Origin: Lineus longissimus
Taxonomy: Eukaryota > Nemertea > Pilidiophora > Heteronemertea > Lineidae
Assembly (NCBI RefSeq): GCF_910592395.1
Contig: NC_088308.1
Coordinates: 7,517,001-7,581,000, forward strand
Direction: 5' to 3'
DNA length: 64,000 nucleotides
The notes beneath the pieces were generated by a model. That model did not search any database and was not told where the DNA came from. It saw only the letters and a program-made list of their open reading frames with translations. Position numbers and translations under genes: made by a program. Positions 1 to 11,623 of this stretch are shown one piece after another; the stretch's first letter is position 1; each line of letters opens with the position of its first letter.

Positions 1-403
1 CCTATCTCTATGATTGCGGTAATTATTTCAAGCTTGTCCCACTCGACGAGACATAATCTGACGTCTCATAATGGAGACGCAAGAGTTGATTATAGATGAT
101 TGAGGAAGATTGGAGGGAGATTCATTAGGTAATGATACCATTATGATGCCGCTACTCTGTTTTCAGTATCTTATAGTTTTGACTGATCTCAACGTATCCT
201 TTAGCAATAGTGTGGTTTTAAAACAGTTGAGAATCGGTCACCGTGTTACCCTTTTGGTCTACTCGATCCTTTCGTTCATTGAAAATTGGACTAGAGTTGA
301 GTTGAACTTGAGAACGAATAATTTTACTCTCGTGGTGGTTATACCTTTTTCGCTACTCACTTACCTTAAAATGCAGATTGAGTTTTGTGGCTGAGCTGGC
401 AGG

Positions 404-2197
404 ATGTCGAGAACTGTACGGCAGAGCACAGACGTATGGGATCTAACTGTTGATCTTGTCTGCGTTCCTGGCCGTTACTTGTTCTCTTTTTCTTGGCAGT
501 ATGTTGAGAACTGTATACGGCAGAGCACAGCCGTATGGGATCTAACTGTTGATCTTGTCTGCGTTCCTGGCCGTTACTTGTTCTCTTTTTCTTGGCAGTA
601 TGTTGAGAACTGTACGGCAGAGCACAGCCGTATGGGATCTAACTGTTGATCTTGGCTGCGTCCCTGGCCGTTACTTGTTCTCTTTTTCTTGGCAGTATGT
701 TGAGAACTGTACGGCAGAGCACAGCCGTATGGGATCTAACTGTTGATCTTGGCTGCGTCCCTGGCCGTTACTTGTTCTCTTTTTCTTAGCAGTATGTTGA
801 GAACTGTATACGGCAGAGCACAGCCGTATGGGATCTAACTGTTGATCTTGGCTGCGTCCCTGGCCGTTACTTGTTCTCTTTTTCTTGGCAGTATGTTGAG
901 AACTGTATACGGCAGAGCACAGACGTATGGGATCTAACTGTTGATCTTGGCTGCGTCCCTGGCCGTTACTTGTTCTCTTTTTCTTGGCAGTATGTTGAGA
1001 ACTGTACGGCACTGCAGAGCACAGACGTATGGGATCTAACTGTTGATCTTGGCTGCGTCCCTGGCCGTTACTTGTTCTCTTTTTCTTGGCAGTATGTTGA
1101 GAACTGTACGGCACTGCAGAGCACAGCCGTATGGGATCTAACTGTTGATCTTGGCTGCGTCCCTGGCCGTTACTTGTTCTCTTTTTCTTGGCAGTATGTT
1201 GAGAACTGTACGGCACTGCAGAGCACAGACGTATGGGATCTAACTGTTGATCTTGGCTGCGTCCCTGGCCGTTACTTGTTCTCTTTTTCTTGGCAGTATG
1301 TTGAGAACTGTATACGGCAGAGCACAGACGTATGGGATCTAACTGTTGATCTTGGCTGCGTCCCTGGCCGTTACTTGTTCTCTTTTTCTTGGCAGTATGT
1401 TGAGAACTGTACGGCACTGCAGAGCACAGACGTATGGGATCTAACTGTTGATCTTGGCTGCGTCCCTGGCCGTTACTTGTTCTCTTTTTCTTGGCAGTAT
1501 GTTGAGAACTGTACGGCACTGCAGAGCACAGCCGTATGGGATCTAACTGTTGATCTTGGCTGCGTCCCTGGCCGTTACTTGTTCTCTTTTTCTTGGCAGT
1601 ATGTTGAGAACTGTACGGCACTGCAGAGCACAGACGTATGGGATCTAACTGTTGATCTTGGCTGCGTCCCTGGCCGTTACTTGTTCTCTTTTTCTTGGCA
1701 GTATGTTGAGAACTGTATACGGCAGAGCACAGACGTATGGGATCTAACTGTTGATCTTGGCTGCGTCCCTGGCCGTTACTTGTTCTCTTTTTCTTGGCAG
1801 TATGTTGAGAACTGTATACGGCAGAGCACAGACGTATGGGATCTAACTGTTGATCTTGGCTGCGTCCCTGGCCGTTACTTGTTCTCTTTTTCTTAGCAGT
1901 ATGTTGAGAACTGTACGGCACTGCAGAGCACAGACGTATGGGATCTAACTGTTGATCTTGGCTGCGTCCCTGGCCGTTACTTGTTCTCTTTTTCTTAGCA
2001 GTATGTTGAGAACTGTACGGCAGAGCACAGACGTATGGGATCTAACTGTTGATCTTGGCTGCGTCCCTGGCCGTTACTTGTTCTCTTTTTCTTGGCAGTA
2101 TGTTGAGAACTGTACGGAACTGCAGAGCACAGACGTATGGGATCTAACTGTTGATCTTGGCTGCGTCCCTGGCCGTTACTTGTTCACTTTTTCTTGT
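404..2197. repeat. 18-copy minisatellite, 97/99/102-bp unit
   Basis: Eighteen head-to-tail units can be counted from the recurring ATGTTGAGAACTGTA anchor (404, 501, 600, 697, 794, 893, 992, 1094 and so on to 2100). Unit lengths are 97, 99 or 102 bp and differ only in a small indel block after the anchor (CTGTACGG, CTGTATACGG, or an extra CACTG). Units are otherwise nearly identical, so the array is young or homogenised. Because most units are multiples of three, long open frames arise on both strands; I treat these as by-products. Each unit contains a pyrimidine tract followed by TTGGCAG, which resembles a 3' splice site. Confidence 0.97.
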
Positions 2198-3680
2198 ACA
2201 TGTAGTTAATTATCTGTATAAAGTTGGCCAAATAAAATACATGTGAATCCCAAATGTCAATGCTGTTGGTTTTTTGGTTTGGATTTTGTTTACAAAGAAA
2301 ACTTCTGAAATAACATTGTGTCGAGTTGAGACTGAGACGCTTTTCATGCGGGCACAATTGGTACAGGAATCAAAATCTGAAATAAATTTCACGAGGCTTT
2401 ATGACACTCCACTGTCAGTGCTGTCACCGCGCTGAGGAGCGATCGAAAATCTATCTTTTTTAAATTCTGACAGACATACATTTGATCCGTTAGACGGCTA
2501 CCTGTAGAAATTTTCTTCGGTACCGTGTTTTATATATTTCATCTTTTCACTTGATCACTTATGGTTTTTCTCAATTTTACGATTTTGTTGTCTTTTACTG
2601 AAGTCTTAGATTAGGCTTGAACGCTGCATCGGTCACCGATGATCATGCGTAATATTGATTAGACCAATAGCTCGTGATCCAGAGCCCGAAACGATACGGA
2701 CAAAACTTTTACGACAAACTGTACTATAGATTAGAAATGAATTTTCGTTCATGTTCAAAGTTAGATCAGAAGCTAGAATTCGACACTTCTGTCGTCTGCG
2801 TCTTTTTTATGACATATCTTGCTCCTGAAAAATGATCATGTCTTGCGAGAAACATGCTGAATTTTAACAGATTACTCTTCAGATTGAAATATCATTCAAC
2901 TCTCTTAATTCTCCTGGCATATCAACAAGGTATAATATGGCAGCTTAAGATCACCTACACTTGATGGAGCGTAATTTTCCTGGTATTTTTCCCATCATCC
3001 ATAATCTTAATCACGTGACGCAATCATGGCGGCCATCATGGATATCCGGTTGTGTGTTTGTAAACAGATCACGTGCATCCATCGGGAAACCAACTGACAC
3101 TCGTCGTTGTCGGCTGTGATTATGTATCATTACATGCAATCATCCCTCAAAATACCCCCTCAGGAAACGTGTGCTCAACTGTTCTCAGATATGGCGCGGC
3201 ACCGTGACCGGGGACATGTCCCCAGTGCTCCTTGTGGACCGTGTCAACTGCAGTGGTAAAGTACAGCTAGATTTATCACTGTATAGAAACTGTAATGGGG
3301 ACTATACGCAAAAACAAAGGATCCACTTGGCGATATCTTGGTGACTAGTATGCCCATGATATGGTACAAGGCTTAGTTTGCCTTTCTAACGGGTAAAGCG
3401 AATGACAAAATAAAAGTTTAATCAATCGGTTGATCAGCTGACCTCTGCCTTTATATTAATAGTAGCGCAAACAATGATATACATTGACCTTCGAGTGACA
3501 GAGGTGATTATCTCATTGAATCTGATATGCAATATGCAATAGGCCTTTACAATGTATAATGAAGTATCACATTACATTTGCATGCTAAACATATAAGACC
3601 GTTCTAGTAATTTACTTATCAGTACCACGTGAAAGCATCAACAATCGCGACCGCTGCATGACACGTCGTCTGTCTATACG
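2198..3680. other. Intergenic, no gene recognised
   Basis: No convincing coding exon or RNA gene is visible. At 3011-3019 there is a TCACGTGAC E-box-like palindrome, followed by an ATGGCGGCCAT block (around 3026) and TGTTTGTAAACA (3055-3066). This looks like a cluster of transcription factor sites and could be a distal promoter or enhancer, but that is inference. Confidence 0.5.
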
Positions 3681-3684
3681 ATCA

Positions 3685-3720
3685 TATAAATCGACTACAG
3701 TGGCCTACTAACACTTTCAG
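3685..3720 (+). promoter_or_regulatory. Candidate TATA/initiator promoter of the methyltransferase gene
   Basis: TATAAA lies at 3685-3690. A pyrimidine-rich TTTCAG initiator-like word lies at 3715-3720, about 30 bp downstream and about 75 bp before the start codon at 3794. The TTTCAG could instead be a splice acceptor for an untranslated 5' exon. Motif spacing is the only evidence. Confidence 0.35.
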
Positions 3721-3793
3721 CTAGCTAAGCACACGGAACAATTCGGACAATATTTCCAGGTCTAGCATTCAGGAAGAACTCGGGGATATCAAC

Positions 3794-4636
3794 ATGAGTA
3801 CATTCACGGACTACAACTCTGTTTCGACTAACTACGATTACGGTCGGGAGGCTACTGGGGCGGAATACTACATCGGTGCACTGCTGACCAGACTGGAGAT
3901 ACCTCTCAAGGACATACATGTTCTTGACGCCGGCTGCGGCACGGGGAACTATTCCAAAATGTTGCTGGATCGTGGCGTTGGTAAGGTGACGTTACTCGAC
4001 GGCAGCGAAGGTATGCTGGCACATGCTAAGAAAAAGTGCGAGGGGCGAGGCCTTGCTGAGACGAAGCACCACGTCCTGCCTACCCTTCCGTTCCCGGCGA
4101 GTTCCTTTGATTGTGTCATGTTCAATAATGTCCTGCATCATTTGGAGTCACCAGGTGAGGAGCTGCAAGCCCCAAAAGCTCTGGCGGAAGCTTTCAGGGT
4201 CCTCAAACCAGGCGGGTTGTTGATTATCTTCAACCTGATGAACCACCAGTTTGAAAAAGGATTCTGGTTTTCTCGGTTCCTGCCAGCACCAATGCAGCGT
4301 TACAAAGACGGTTTACCCAAAACAGAGATATATCTTGAGGCGTTGAAGAGTATAGGATACGACAATGAACAAGTCATGGTGCCCCTTAACCTGCTGCTCG
4401 CCCCTAAGGTCTACTTCGATGAGGAGGGCCCGTTGAAACAAGAGTTCCGAAGCACGCATTCCTTCTTTAGTATGACGTCACCGGAAGAGCTCAAACAAAT
4501 TCAGGAGAACCTGTCAGAGTTGAAGCGGATTGGTCAATTAAAGGATTACGTCAGAGAAATGGACAGGGAACGGGTTTTAGTCGGCCAATCATGCTTCTTC
4601 TTTGCAACGAAGCCACAAACGAACTCTATCATGTAG
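3794..4636 (+). CDS. Class I SAM-dependent methyltransferase, single exon
   Basis: A 280-residue protein with the Rossmann-like methyltransferase fold of the Methyltransf_11/25 type. Visible signatures are motif I VLDAGCGTGNY near residues 43-53 (SAM-binding glycine loop), the acidic second-strand motif LLDGSEGML about 16 residues later, the motif IV region FDCVMFNNVLHHLE, and LKPGGLLIIF. It would transfer a methyl group from S-adenosylmethionine to an unidentified, probably small-molecule, acceptor in the cytosol. Length is normal for a stand-alone enzyme of this class. The C-terminal third (about 185-270) is variable and probably binds substrate. The ATG at 3794 begins a protein with a full N-terminal helix before motif I, and the frame ends at TAG. 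There is no intron, unlike the other genes here, which would fit a retrocopy or an acquired gene, but a single case proves neither. The substrate cannot be assigned. Confidence 0.88.
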   Translation: MSTFTDYNSVSTNYDYGREATGAEYYIGALLTRLEIPLKDIHVLDAGCGTGNYSKMLLDRGVGKVTLLDGSEGMLAHAKKKCEGRGLAETKHHVLPTLPFPASSFDCVMFNNVLHHLESPGEELQAPKALAEAFRVLKPGGLLIIFNLMNHQFEKGFWFSRFLPAPMQRYKDGLPKTEIYLEALKSIGYDNEQVMVPLNLLLAPKVYFDEEGPLKQEFRSTHSFFSMTSPEELKQIQENLSELKRIGQLKDYVREMDRERVLVGQSCFFFATKPQTNSIM

Positions 4637-4639
4637 ACA

Positions 4640-4798
4640 CCTATTAGTACTGATAAATCATGCAGCAACTTATAAGTATAATGGCAAGCACGCAAGCACC
4701 AAGAAATCATGTAGAAACTTTAAGTAGGCCTACTGAAAAGCACCAAGAAATCATGTAGAAACTTGTTAGTACCGATACTGCAAGCACCAAGAATTAAA
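4640..4798 (+). repeat. Degenerate tandem repeat in the methyltransferase 3' region, with polyA signal
   Basis: The phrase AGCACCAAGAAATCATGTAG recurs about 44 bp apart (near 4695 and 4739), with diverged partial copies around 4650 and 4780. The block ends in ATTAAA at 4793-4798 followed by an A-rich run, a plausible polyadenylation signal for the upstream gene. Confidence 0.6.
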
Positions 4799-5430
4799 GA
4801 AAAAAACAAGAACGTGCCAGAATTTAACAAACCTCCACTATTACAAAAAATACAACCAAAGCGACGTCTTGGCTATGACAGGAGAACTTAAATCTCGTGC
4901 TTTACGATCGCGATGTCATGTATTATGTCCGATGATTTTACTCACTCAGAAGCCTGAAGTACTGGGCACGATCGAGGATTAAACAAATTATTCAATTTCA
5001 TCCGTTGATTCTTAATTTGATATATTTCGCCACTGCTGCAGGTATTTGTCAGGCGCAAACCTCTTGTCAGAAGCATGGTTTGTTACTAACACTTAGATGG
5101 TTACAAAAACTACGCTTTTGACCAAAGAAAAAACAGTTTGTTACACAAACTTTGGTCCATCTAAGAGCAAACGTAGCTTTTGTTGAACAATTTGTTGTAT
5201 AATATATCGTCCACACTGTCAATATTGCACTGGAGGAGTACCATTTCAACCCACATGGCTGCATGTGGATGTATATCATCACAACGATAACTAAAGCGAC
5301 GTCTTGCTTAAAGCAAAGGAACTGAATATCGAAGACTCTTGTTGCCACCGTGGTTGTGGATGCTCTAATCTAGGGGCACGATGTGGTCTGCATAGAGTGA
5401 ATTCTAACGGATCCTCGAGTGTACTCTCTT
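4799..5430. other. Intergenic, nothing recognised
   Basis: AT-rich sequence without recognisable coding potential, RNA gene or clear repeat. Short open frames here show no domain or splice support. Confidence 0.5.
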
Positions 5431-5655
5431 AATGTCCAGGAGTGAATTTTCACTCTAAAAGAGTGAAATTTCACTCTTCCTTAGAGTGTAGTTAGGGACC
5501 AATCCTTTTAGAGTGAGTTTCACTCTTTAGATAGAGTGAACATACATTCAATCCTTCTGAGTGAAATGGGCACTCTTTTTGGAGTGGAATACATTCGATT
5601 AGAGTGAGAATGAATGGATTATCACTCTTGACAGGAGTGAAGCATCACTCAAAGG
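5431..5655. repeat. Cluster of AGAGTGAAA / TTTCACTCT palindromes
   Basis: About a dozen copies of AGAGTG or its complement CACTCT lie within about 220 bp, many paired as AGAGTGAAATTTCACTCT-like palindromes with short AT spacers. Neighbouring units can pair with each other in either orientation. The block ends near AAAGGGCCCAAGC. It looks like a small foldback or MITE-like element, but no target-site duplication could be fixed by eye. Confidence 0.75.
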
Positions 5656-8600
5656 GCCCAAGCCCACCTTTTTCCGAAATTGAGGAATTATATGTTTTAG
5701 AATCAAATATAGAGAGAATTACACCTGTCAGCAATGAGTTCAGATACAGTGCAGACTATCAGAAGTGACATAGAAGTTTCCAAAATATAGTCCGCTCTTA
5801 TCACAATGGACATTCTCTATCGAAAACAGAACCTTGCATGTGAATGAGGTTGCCACAAGCTCGACTGTGAATGAGGTTTCCTCCTAGGCCTCATCTGTGA
5901 ATGGTGAGGGATTCGTTGCAGCCGCAGTATTCTGTCAAATTGGCGCTTTTAAAGGTATTGATTTGAAATGCATTGGCCGATATACCACGTTTGATTAAAT
6001 GAAACTTGCTCATCTTAATCACACTATTATTTTTATGGATTTTGTCTTTAATTAAGACGATTATACAATGGCTGAATGTCACGGGTGAGAACAGTCTAGA
6101 TACACAATGTGTGAATCTTAGAGTTACGGCACGTGGGGTACTATGTAATCGCGTCGTCAAATTCCATCTCTTCGGACACTCCGGTTTATGCCGCTGGTTT
6201 TAAGATGTAGTGAAGACTATGTCCAATCAGACTTTGACATCCGAATGGTTTGAAAATAGAGGAGTGAGATACTTGTTACACATTCAGGTAAGCATTTCAG
6301 TAGGCAATGTTTAGAAAGGTTTGGCTTAATTTGCTTGGCATCCATCCTGAACTTCAGGCCAAAACTCGGCACTAACGACCGAGCTTTAGTGTAACATGTG
6401 CAATGGGAGGAGGATAGGACCGACTCTGGTTTTTCGAGAATGTTTGGCATCTGGCGCTGATAGCGAGTAAGATTGGGCGTTGAAATGAAAACATCGCCTT
6501 AATATATCAAATAGGCAGGCATCCTCGAACCCAGAGTCAGTCGTATCATCCTCCAAAGGATTCTATCATGTGCTTCTGCCGTCACATCAAGTACAAGCCT
6601 TTAATTTGAATCTACCTTTAATACGTAGGCGGGAATCAGAAGGTTGGCAAACCCGTTTTTCGTGAAGTTGTGTGGTTTTTTTCCTTTTATCGGCTGATCC
6701 TTATTGAAAGCCCCGAAAAGCTTTCTGACCTGTGCAACAGGCCATTCCTTTTAATATCAATCGTATGCATTCTTTTTATCCTTTGATTGGCCCGTGCCGA
6801 AAATTAATATCAAATTTGATCCGTCCAAATTCTGATAAAATTCTGACTAAATGAAGCCATGCTTTTGTCCGTTAAACCGGGTTTAAAATCCAAACAACGC
6901 CTCCTAGGGAGGATCCCTTGTTTTCATTGTGGGTGGCCGATAAATGAACCCTTTAACCCCAAATAATTTCTAACCAAGTGGTTCGTTTATATGGATTTAT
7001 GCAGATATCCTACTGGGTTGACATAAATTTCAGTAGACTTTCTATAAATTCCATTCATAGTAGTAGCAAATCATGTTGTGGTCAGTTTGTCCTGGTACCA
7101 AGAACCCTATGTAGAGTCCATGTATCGTCAGATTGTGCTTGATTCTTCTAGTCGCAAATTTCCAGGACAAAATGTGTCTGGTACTGGAAAATACTGACAA
7201 GTATTGTAGTGTCTGCATTTCGACTTGCACGGCATGTAAAACAGAATAGAATTATAGGCTGCATGTGATTAGATCTCGTTCGATTCTGTTTTACCACCAA
7301 AAAAGCGGGACATCTTGGTTCTCCTTGCAGTTGATCGAGGGTTCGATATGTCATTATTTGCGCTAATAATCTGTTATGGGATTATTTGGATAAACATGAA
7401 CTCTTGAATGCTGGAAAATGGATTCAAGCAATAAAGTAAAGGTAGGTAAAATTCCCGGGATGATAAGGGTTCGAATATCCTCGTCGTCGTAACCCTTAGC
7501 ATTTTAACTGGAGCAATAGAGTCCACTAGAGGCTAGCTCAGTCCTTGAAAGCCACACGTTAGTTCAGAAGTACAATCCTGGGTTAACCCCGGGATCGAAA
7601 CTCGGTCCTATCAGTGCGCAACAACAAGGTATGAGTAAGGATATGTGCTTTTAGATAAAGTTAAATTAAGGTTTACCTGTTTTCAGTTAAAGCTAAACTA
7701 ATTTGTCGACTGACTTATATATTGCACTCCCTTAGGAATCTCGATGAGAAGTCTGAATGACCATAAACAAATTGAATGACAATCACCAGATCAACCAGTC
7801 TTGAGCACCGATAGGCATCGCTTATCCACTTGGACTCAAAGGACTTGCCGACAATCTCCCTTCCCGGGGGACTAATCAGTTAAGTCAGCGATCTGAAGAG
7901 GTGCCTCTTCCCTAATAAAAAAGGAACGGAAATGATAACAATCACTGAAAAAACACAAACATAAATGCACAAATAAAAACCGATTAAGCCAGAATTATCA
8001 TGCTTACATTCTATCTGACAAACTACCGCGGAGATTCGCTCTGTCACTTGCACCGGCAGGCCCATATACATGCTTCCCGAAATTGGTGACTTGCATTGGA
8101 ATTAACTTTTTCCCGCTTGTCCGTCATTAAAGGCATTCAAGTGTGTTGGTCAACCATGACTATCTCCTTTGTCCCTCCACCATAAGGCCTAGTTTCACCT
8201 CATGACATCACTATTTCGGACACTCAGCGCCCCATTTCTGGAAAAGTGTATAGGAGTCGGGCAGGGGATCTCACATCTCCACCCAACCACACGCATCCGC
8301 ACGCCCACACCCATGCAATGTCTCAACTAATAACTGATGCTCACTCCCAACTGATTTTTATCGTCAAGAATGGCCAGAAGTCCCATCTTAGAGCATGTAT
8401 ATTTGCTAGGACTATTTTCTTCGTATTTTATTCACACTTTTACCGCAGGAATATTATAATGGTTTCATGTGTATGAAAATTTAAGTATCAAACAACCTGC
8501 ATCCCGTAGGCTTGATCATAATCAATGAAAATTAAGTAAAACGTCCTTGTTTGTGTACCGGGTGTTCGTGTTGTCATGTCACATGTCAGTCGCTTTACAT

Positions 8601-10130
8601 TACAGTTCATTACTGTCAACGGGACAGTAAATCGGCTTTGGTTTCCACCAAGTTCACAGTGAGAATTGTGATCTCCACTGGTCCGTGATATATTGACCGT
8701 CCAATGATGTAATAATCCACCCCTGTTTATAGATTTACAACAGTTTTTACTTGTCTGTCATTATGCTTTACATTCTTTAGCTGTTGTCAATGCTGTTAGT
8801 TGGAAATTTATTTTGTTTAAGATTATTTCTTGATGTGTTCGTGGCAGACATCAGTCGGTGACAGGCCATAGGCACGGCGCATTTATTTTGAAATCATCGC
8901 AGCGATAAACGATACGAACTAATGCAAATACGGATCGCATTTGTCAACGGGCGAAGTACGGCAACTTGATATAGTGATGATTTCTCTAACATTGCGTAAC
9001 TAGCCAACACACTCGACGCATCTTCCTTTCTACGGAATTCCAAGGCACTTCAATAAGAATTGAAGATAAACAATCATTCTTTAAGCAAAGAAAGGGGACA
9101 ATTGGATGAGGGCATTCCATGCGGATGTTTGGGACGAACTCTGGTCTTTTCGGTCACTGGTCGGAGACCGCCCAGAACGCAATTGTCTTCCAGTAAGTAA
9201 GCGTACTTGTGTGTCTCATTTCGAAGCGCACAATACAACCACTATAAATCGTACAACGTGTCTAGTTTTGTTCATCATTCTCAAGTACTTGTATTCAAGT
9301 TTCTTCTAGGATTTCATATATTCGACCAGGAAATGCTCTTTCTGCATGTTTTGCCCGAATGTATGCGACTAAGAAGTTGAACACACACTTCAGCAAAGCC
9401 TTTCTTTCAATATACTCAACGTGGTTTTGTTTTGGAAATGTGACCATGCCGTACGCTAATTCAGCCAGGGTCTCTAATCTCACCAAGGGTAAGGAGGAAA
9501 CTCGTGTACTGAAAGATGTTCATTCTGTGCACTTCTGTGGAGTTTGTTTGACCGTAAAAATGTGACACGGGGATATTCCTAAAAACGCTAAGGAACCCAA
9601 GCCAAAGGATTATAGATTATCAACGTCGAGTTTGGATATATCACTTTTCTCCTATATGTTGTGACGGTGACCAGAATACCTTGTGTGTACGAACTGAGTT
9701 CGAGCGATCAGCGCTCAGTCCAAGGAACAACCACTGGGACGAAGGATCTGGAATGGAATAAGTATTTATGAAGATTCTGAATATTTGGTTGTTACTGTGC
9801 CGTGGATTCTATTGTGACTACTTTGGGATATAAACCTTTAATTAGCTGTGCATCATTTGTGATAGATGTCACCAGAAGTGGAGATTTTTCACACGTCCGA
9901 CAGGTGGGAATTCATCTTTATCTTTACACAATACGAGCCCAGCTTGATGCTACTCCCCTTGGTGACTCTTATTGTCAAACTGGACGACTGGAATTCTCCT
10001 TGAAAGTCACACTGAGCACCTTCAAACAATCAAATAGACACATAATGGTAGTATCATTGCCCACATGGGACCAGATTAGAAAAAAATTAAATATTTTGGA
10101 GTCCAGCGGGTCTTGGGTGAATTAAGCTGA
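5656..10130. other. Intergenic or upstream region, no gene recognised
   Basis: About 4.5 kb of unremarkable sequence with scattered short open frames that show no known domain. A good donor-like GTAAGT occurs at 9192 after a short open frame beginning at 9106. It could be the end of an untranslated 5' exon of the downstream Radil-like gene, but no paired evidence exists. Confidence 0.45.
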
Positions 10131-10139
10131 GGATCTATG

Positions 10140-10260
10140 CTTGTTCGGTCATGACGGCACCGGGTTGGAATCGACCCCAGACCAGGGAGTCTCAGGTCAT
10201 ACGCTTACTTTAACCTCCTAACGCCTGGATGAATCTCACCGGGGCGCCTCATTCTGAATA
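10140..10260 (-). repeat. Possible tRNA-derived SINE fragment
   Basis: Read on the minus strand this stretch has a tRNA-like order: an A-box-like TTAGGAGGTTAAAG block, then about 50 bp later a B-box-like GGGGTCGATTCC. A related short piece (GCGCCGGGGTGAGATTC) occurs on the plus strand near 38570. It cannot fold as a proper tRNA gene and is best seen as an old SINE fragment. Evidence is weak. Confidence 0.3.
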
Positions 10261-11338
10261 CTAATTAAGTTATTTGACTAACATATGCTTTCTTTGACAG
10301 GTTTTGATTTTTGGCAGTCAAGTTCGAGGCGTTGTGAAGGATAGAAGCAAACTTGATTTAAGGAAGTAATTGGCGTGTTAATTGTGAAAGTTGGTTAATT
10401 ATTAAGTCCGTTGAAGCAAAATGACCCAATGAAGGACGTCGCACTGTCTGGGAATGTCAAACTTGGTGTTTTCGAAAATACTTATTGTAAGTTAGTGAAA
10501 TGGATTGAAATTAATTTGAACTGTTCCAGACCAATGTCAACAGGAAGTCTCATCTGTTAATAGTACGCGACAACAGAACCGAGGGATGACTCGCCGAGGA
10601 TGAGGATTAAAGTTTGGTGTAATCTGTTACTCTATTACTGGATTTGTTACCAGCAGTTTATATTTCTTGACTTCTCGGACTTCAGGAATACTAAAGGCAC
10701 ATAGTACATATCGGACGTATACACATCAAAGCAGCCAATTTGACCCAAAACTTGATGCTGGAGGAAATCTGTGTTTGGATTTGCAGCAGTAGAATATCGT
10801 GGCCAGATAATAGTTCGAATCGCTGCTGACGGACGTTAATTTTGTAATAATCAAATCAGGAAAGTTTATATAACTGTCGAAAAACGACCTCAGTGGAATC
10901 TATATTTGAATGATAATATTGGGGCGCCATCTGAATAGAAAAACACTTCGGACGCTGCTGTCAGGAATTGTATATAGATGATACCAACTTTTATTGCCTG
11001 ATGCAATTTCCTTTCGAATGCACTTTGCCGAGGGAAATCGATATGTGATCAAAGAATCGCTCATGACCGCAATGCATCGATACTTTACGTGCTACTTAAT
11101 GGCAATCGACCATGATTGATCATCAACGACATATCTTGTAGCAAATTTGCCCTGTTTAAATCCCGGACTACCGTGCAATATTTATTTAATGGTCAAGGAC
11201 TAACTGTGCGTTGGCGATCGAGGAAAACCACTTCAAGACTATTTTAAGGGGTTAAAAGTAGATTCAAGCGTTCAATGCAAGAATGAGAGTGTTTGAGTGT
11301 TAAACGATGTTGACATAAAATAAATCTCACCAAGGACA
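10261..11338. other. Upstream region / probable 5' UTR of the Radil-like gene
   Basis: No coding signal. An in-frame TAA at 11321-11323 precedes the first ATG, so the coding region cannot extend further upstream in this exon. Where transcription starts is not visible. Confidence 0.5.
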
Positions 11339-11623
11339 ATGGCGTTGACCAGCAGCCTGCCTGCAAACATCAGCGAAAAGATTCGGAGCGGCGCGGACCT
11401 GGAAGGGTTGTTTCAGAGGCAGCGTGCGGGTGATCCGCTCCATGACCCCAGGGTAGTTCAGCATCTCCGGGCTTTACACCTTCACGCCCAGATCTCCAGG
11501 GAGGATCAGCAAGACAGTGATGACTCGGTGACGGAGACTGAGGGGGACAGGCTCAAGCAGAGGATTGCGGCCTATAACAAGAAGAATCAGATGGGGGTGT
11601 TTCAAATTACGGTACATTCGGAG
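11339..11623 (+). CDS. RADIL: Radil-like exon 1 (residues 1-95)
   Basis: Begins at an ATG in strong context with an in-frame stop just upstream and ends at GAG followed by the donor GTAAGTG, phase 0. It encodes a helical, charged N-terminus (LFQRQRAGDPLHDP) and a cluster of acidic and serine residues. Its last residues, MGVFQITVHSE, form the first strand of RA1. Confidence 0.9.

Noticed and set aside
671-1921. 416-codon minus-strand and 341-codon plus-strand open frames
   Set aside because: They are by-products of a minisatellite whose unit is usually a multiple of three. There is no start context, domain or codon bias.
9106-9309. Short open frame ending near a GTAAGT donor
   Set aside because: Could be an untranslated first exon, but joining it in frame to the start at 11339 is blocked by the TAA at 11321 and no suitable acceptor is seen.
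10140-10260. tRNA gene
   Set aside because: A- and B-box-like words exist on the minus strand, but the arms do not fold into a cloverleaf. Kept only as a possible SINE fragment.
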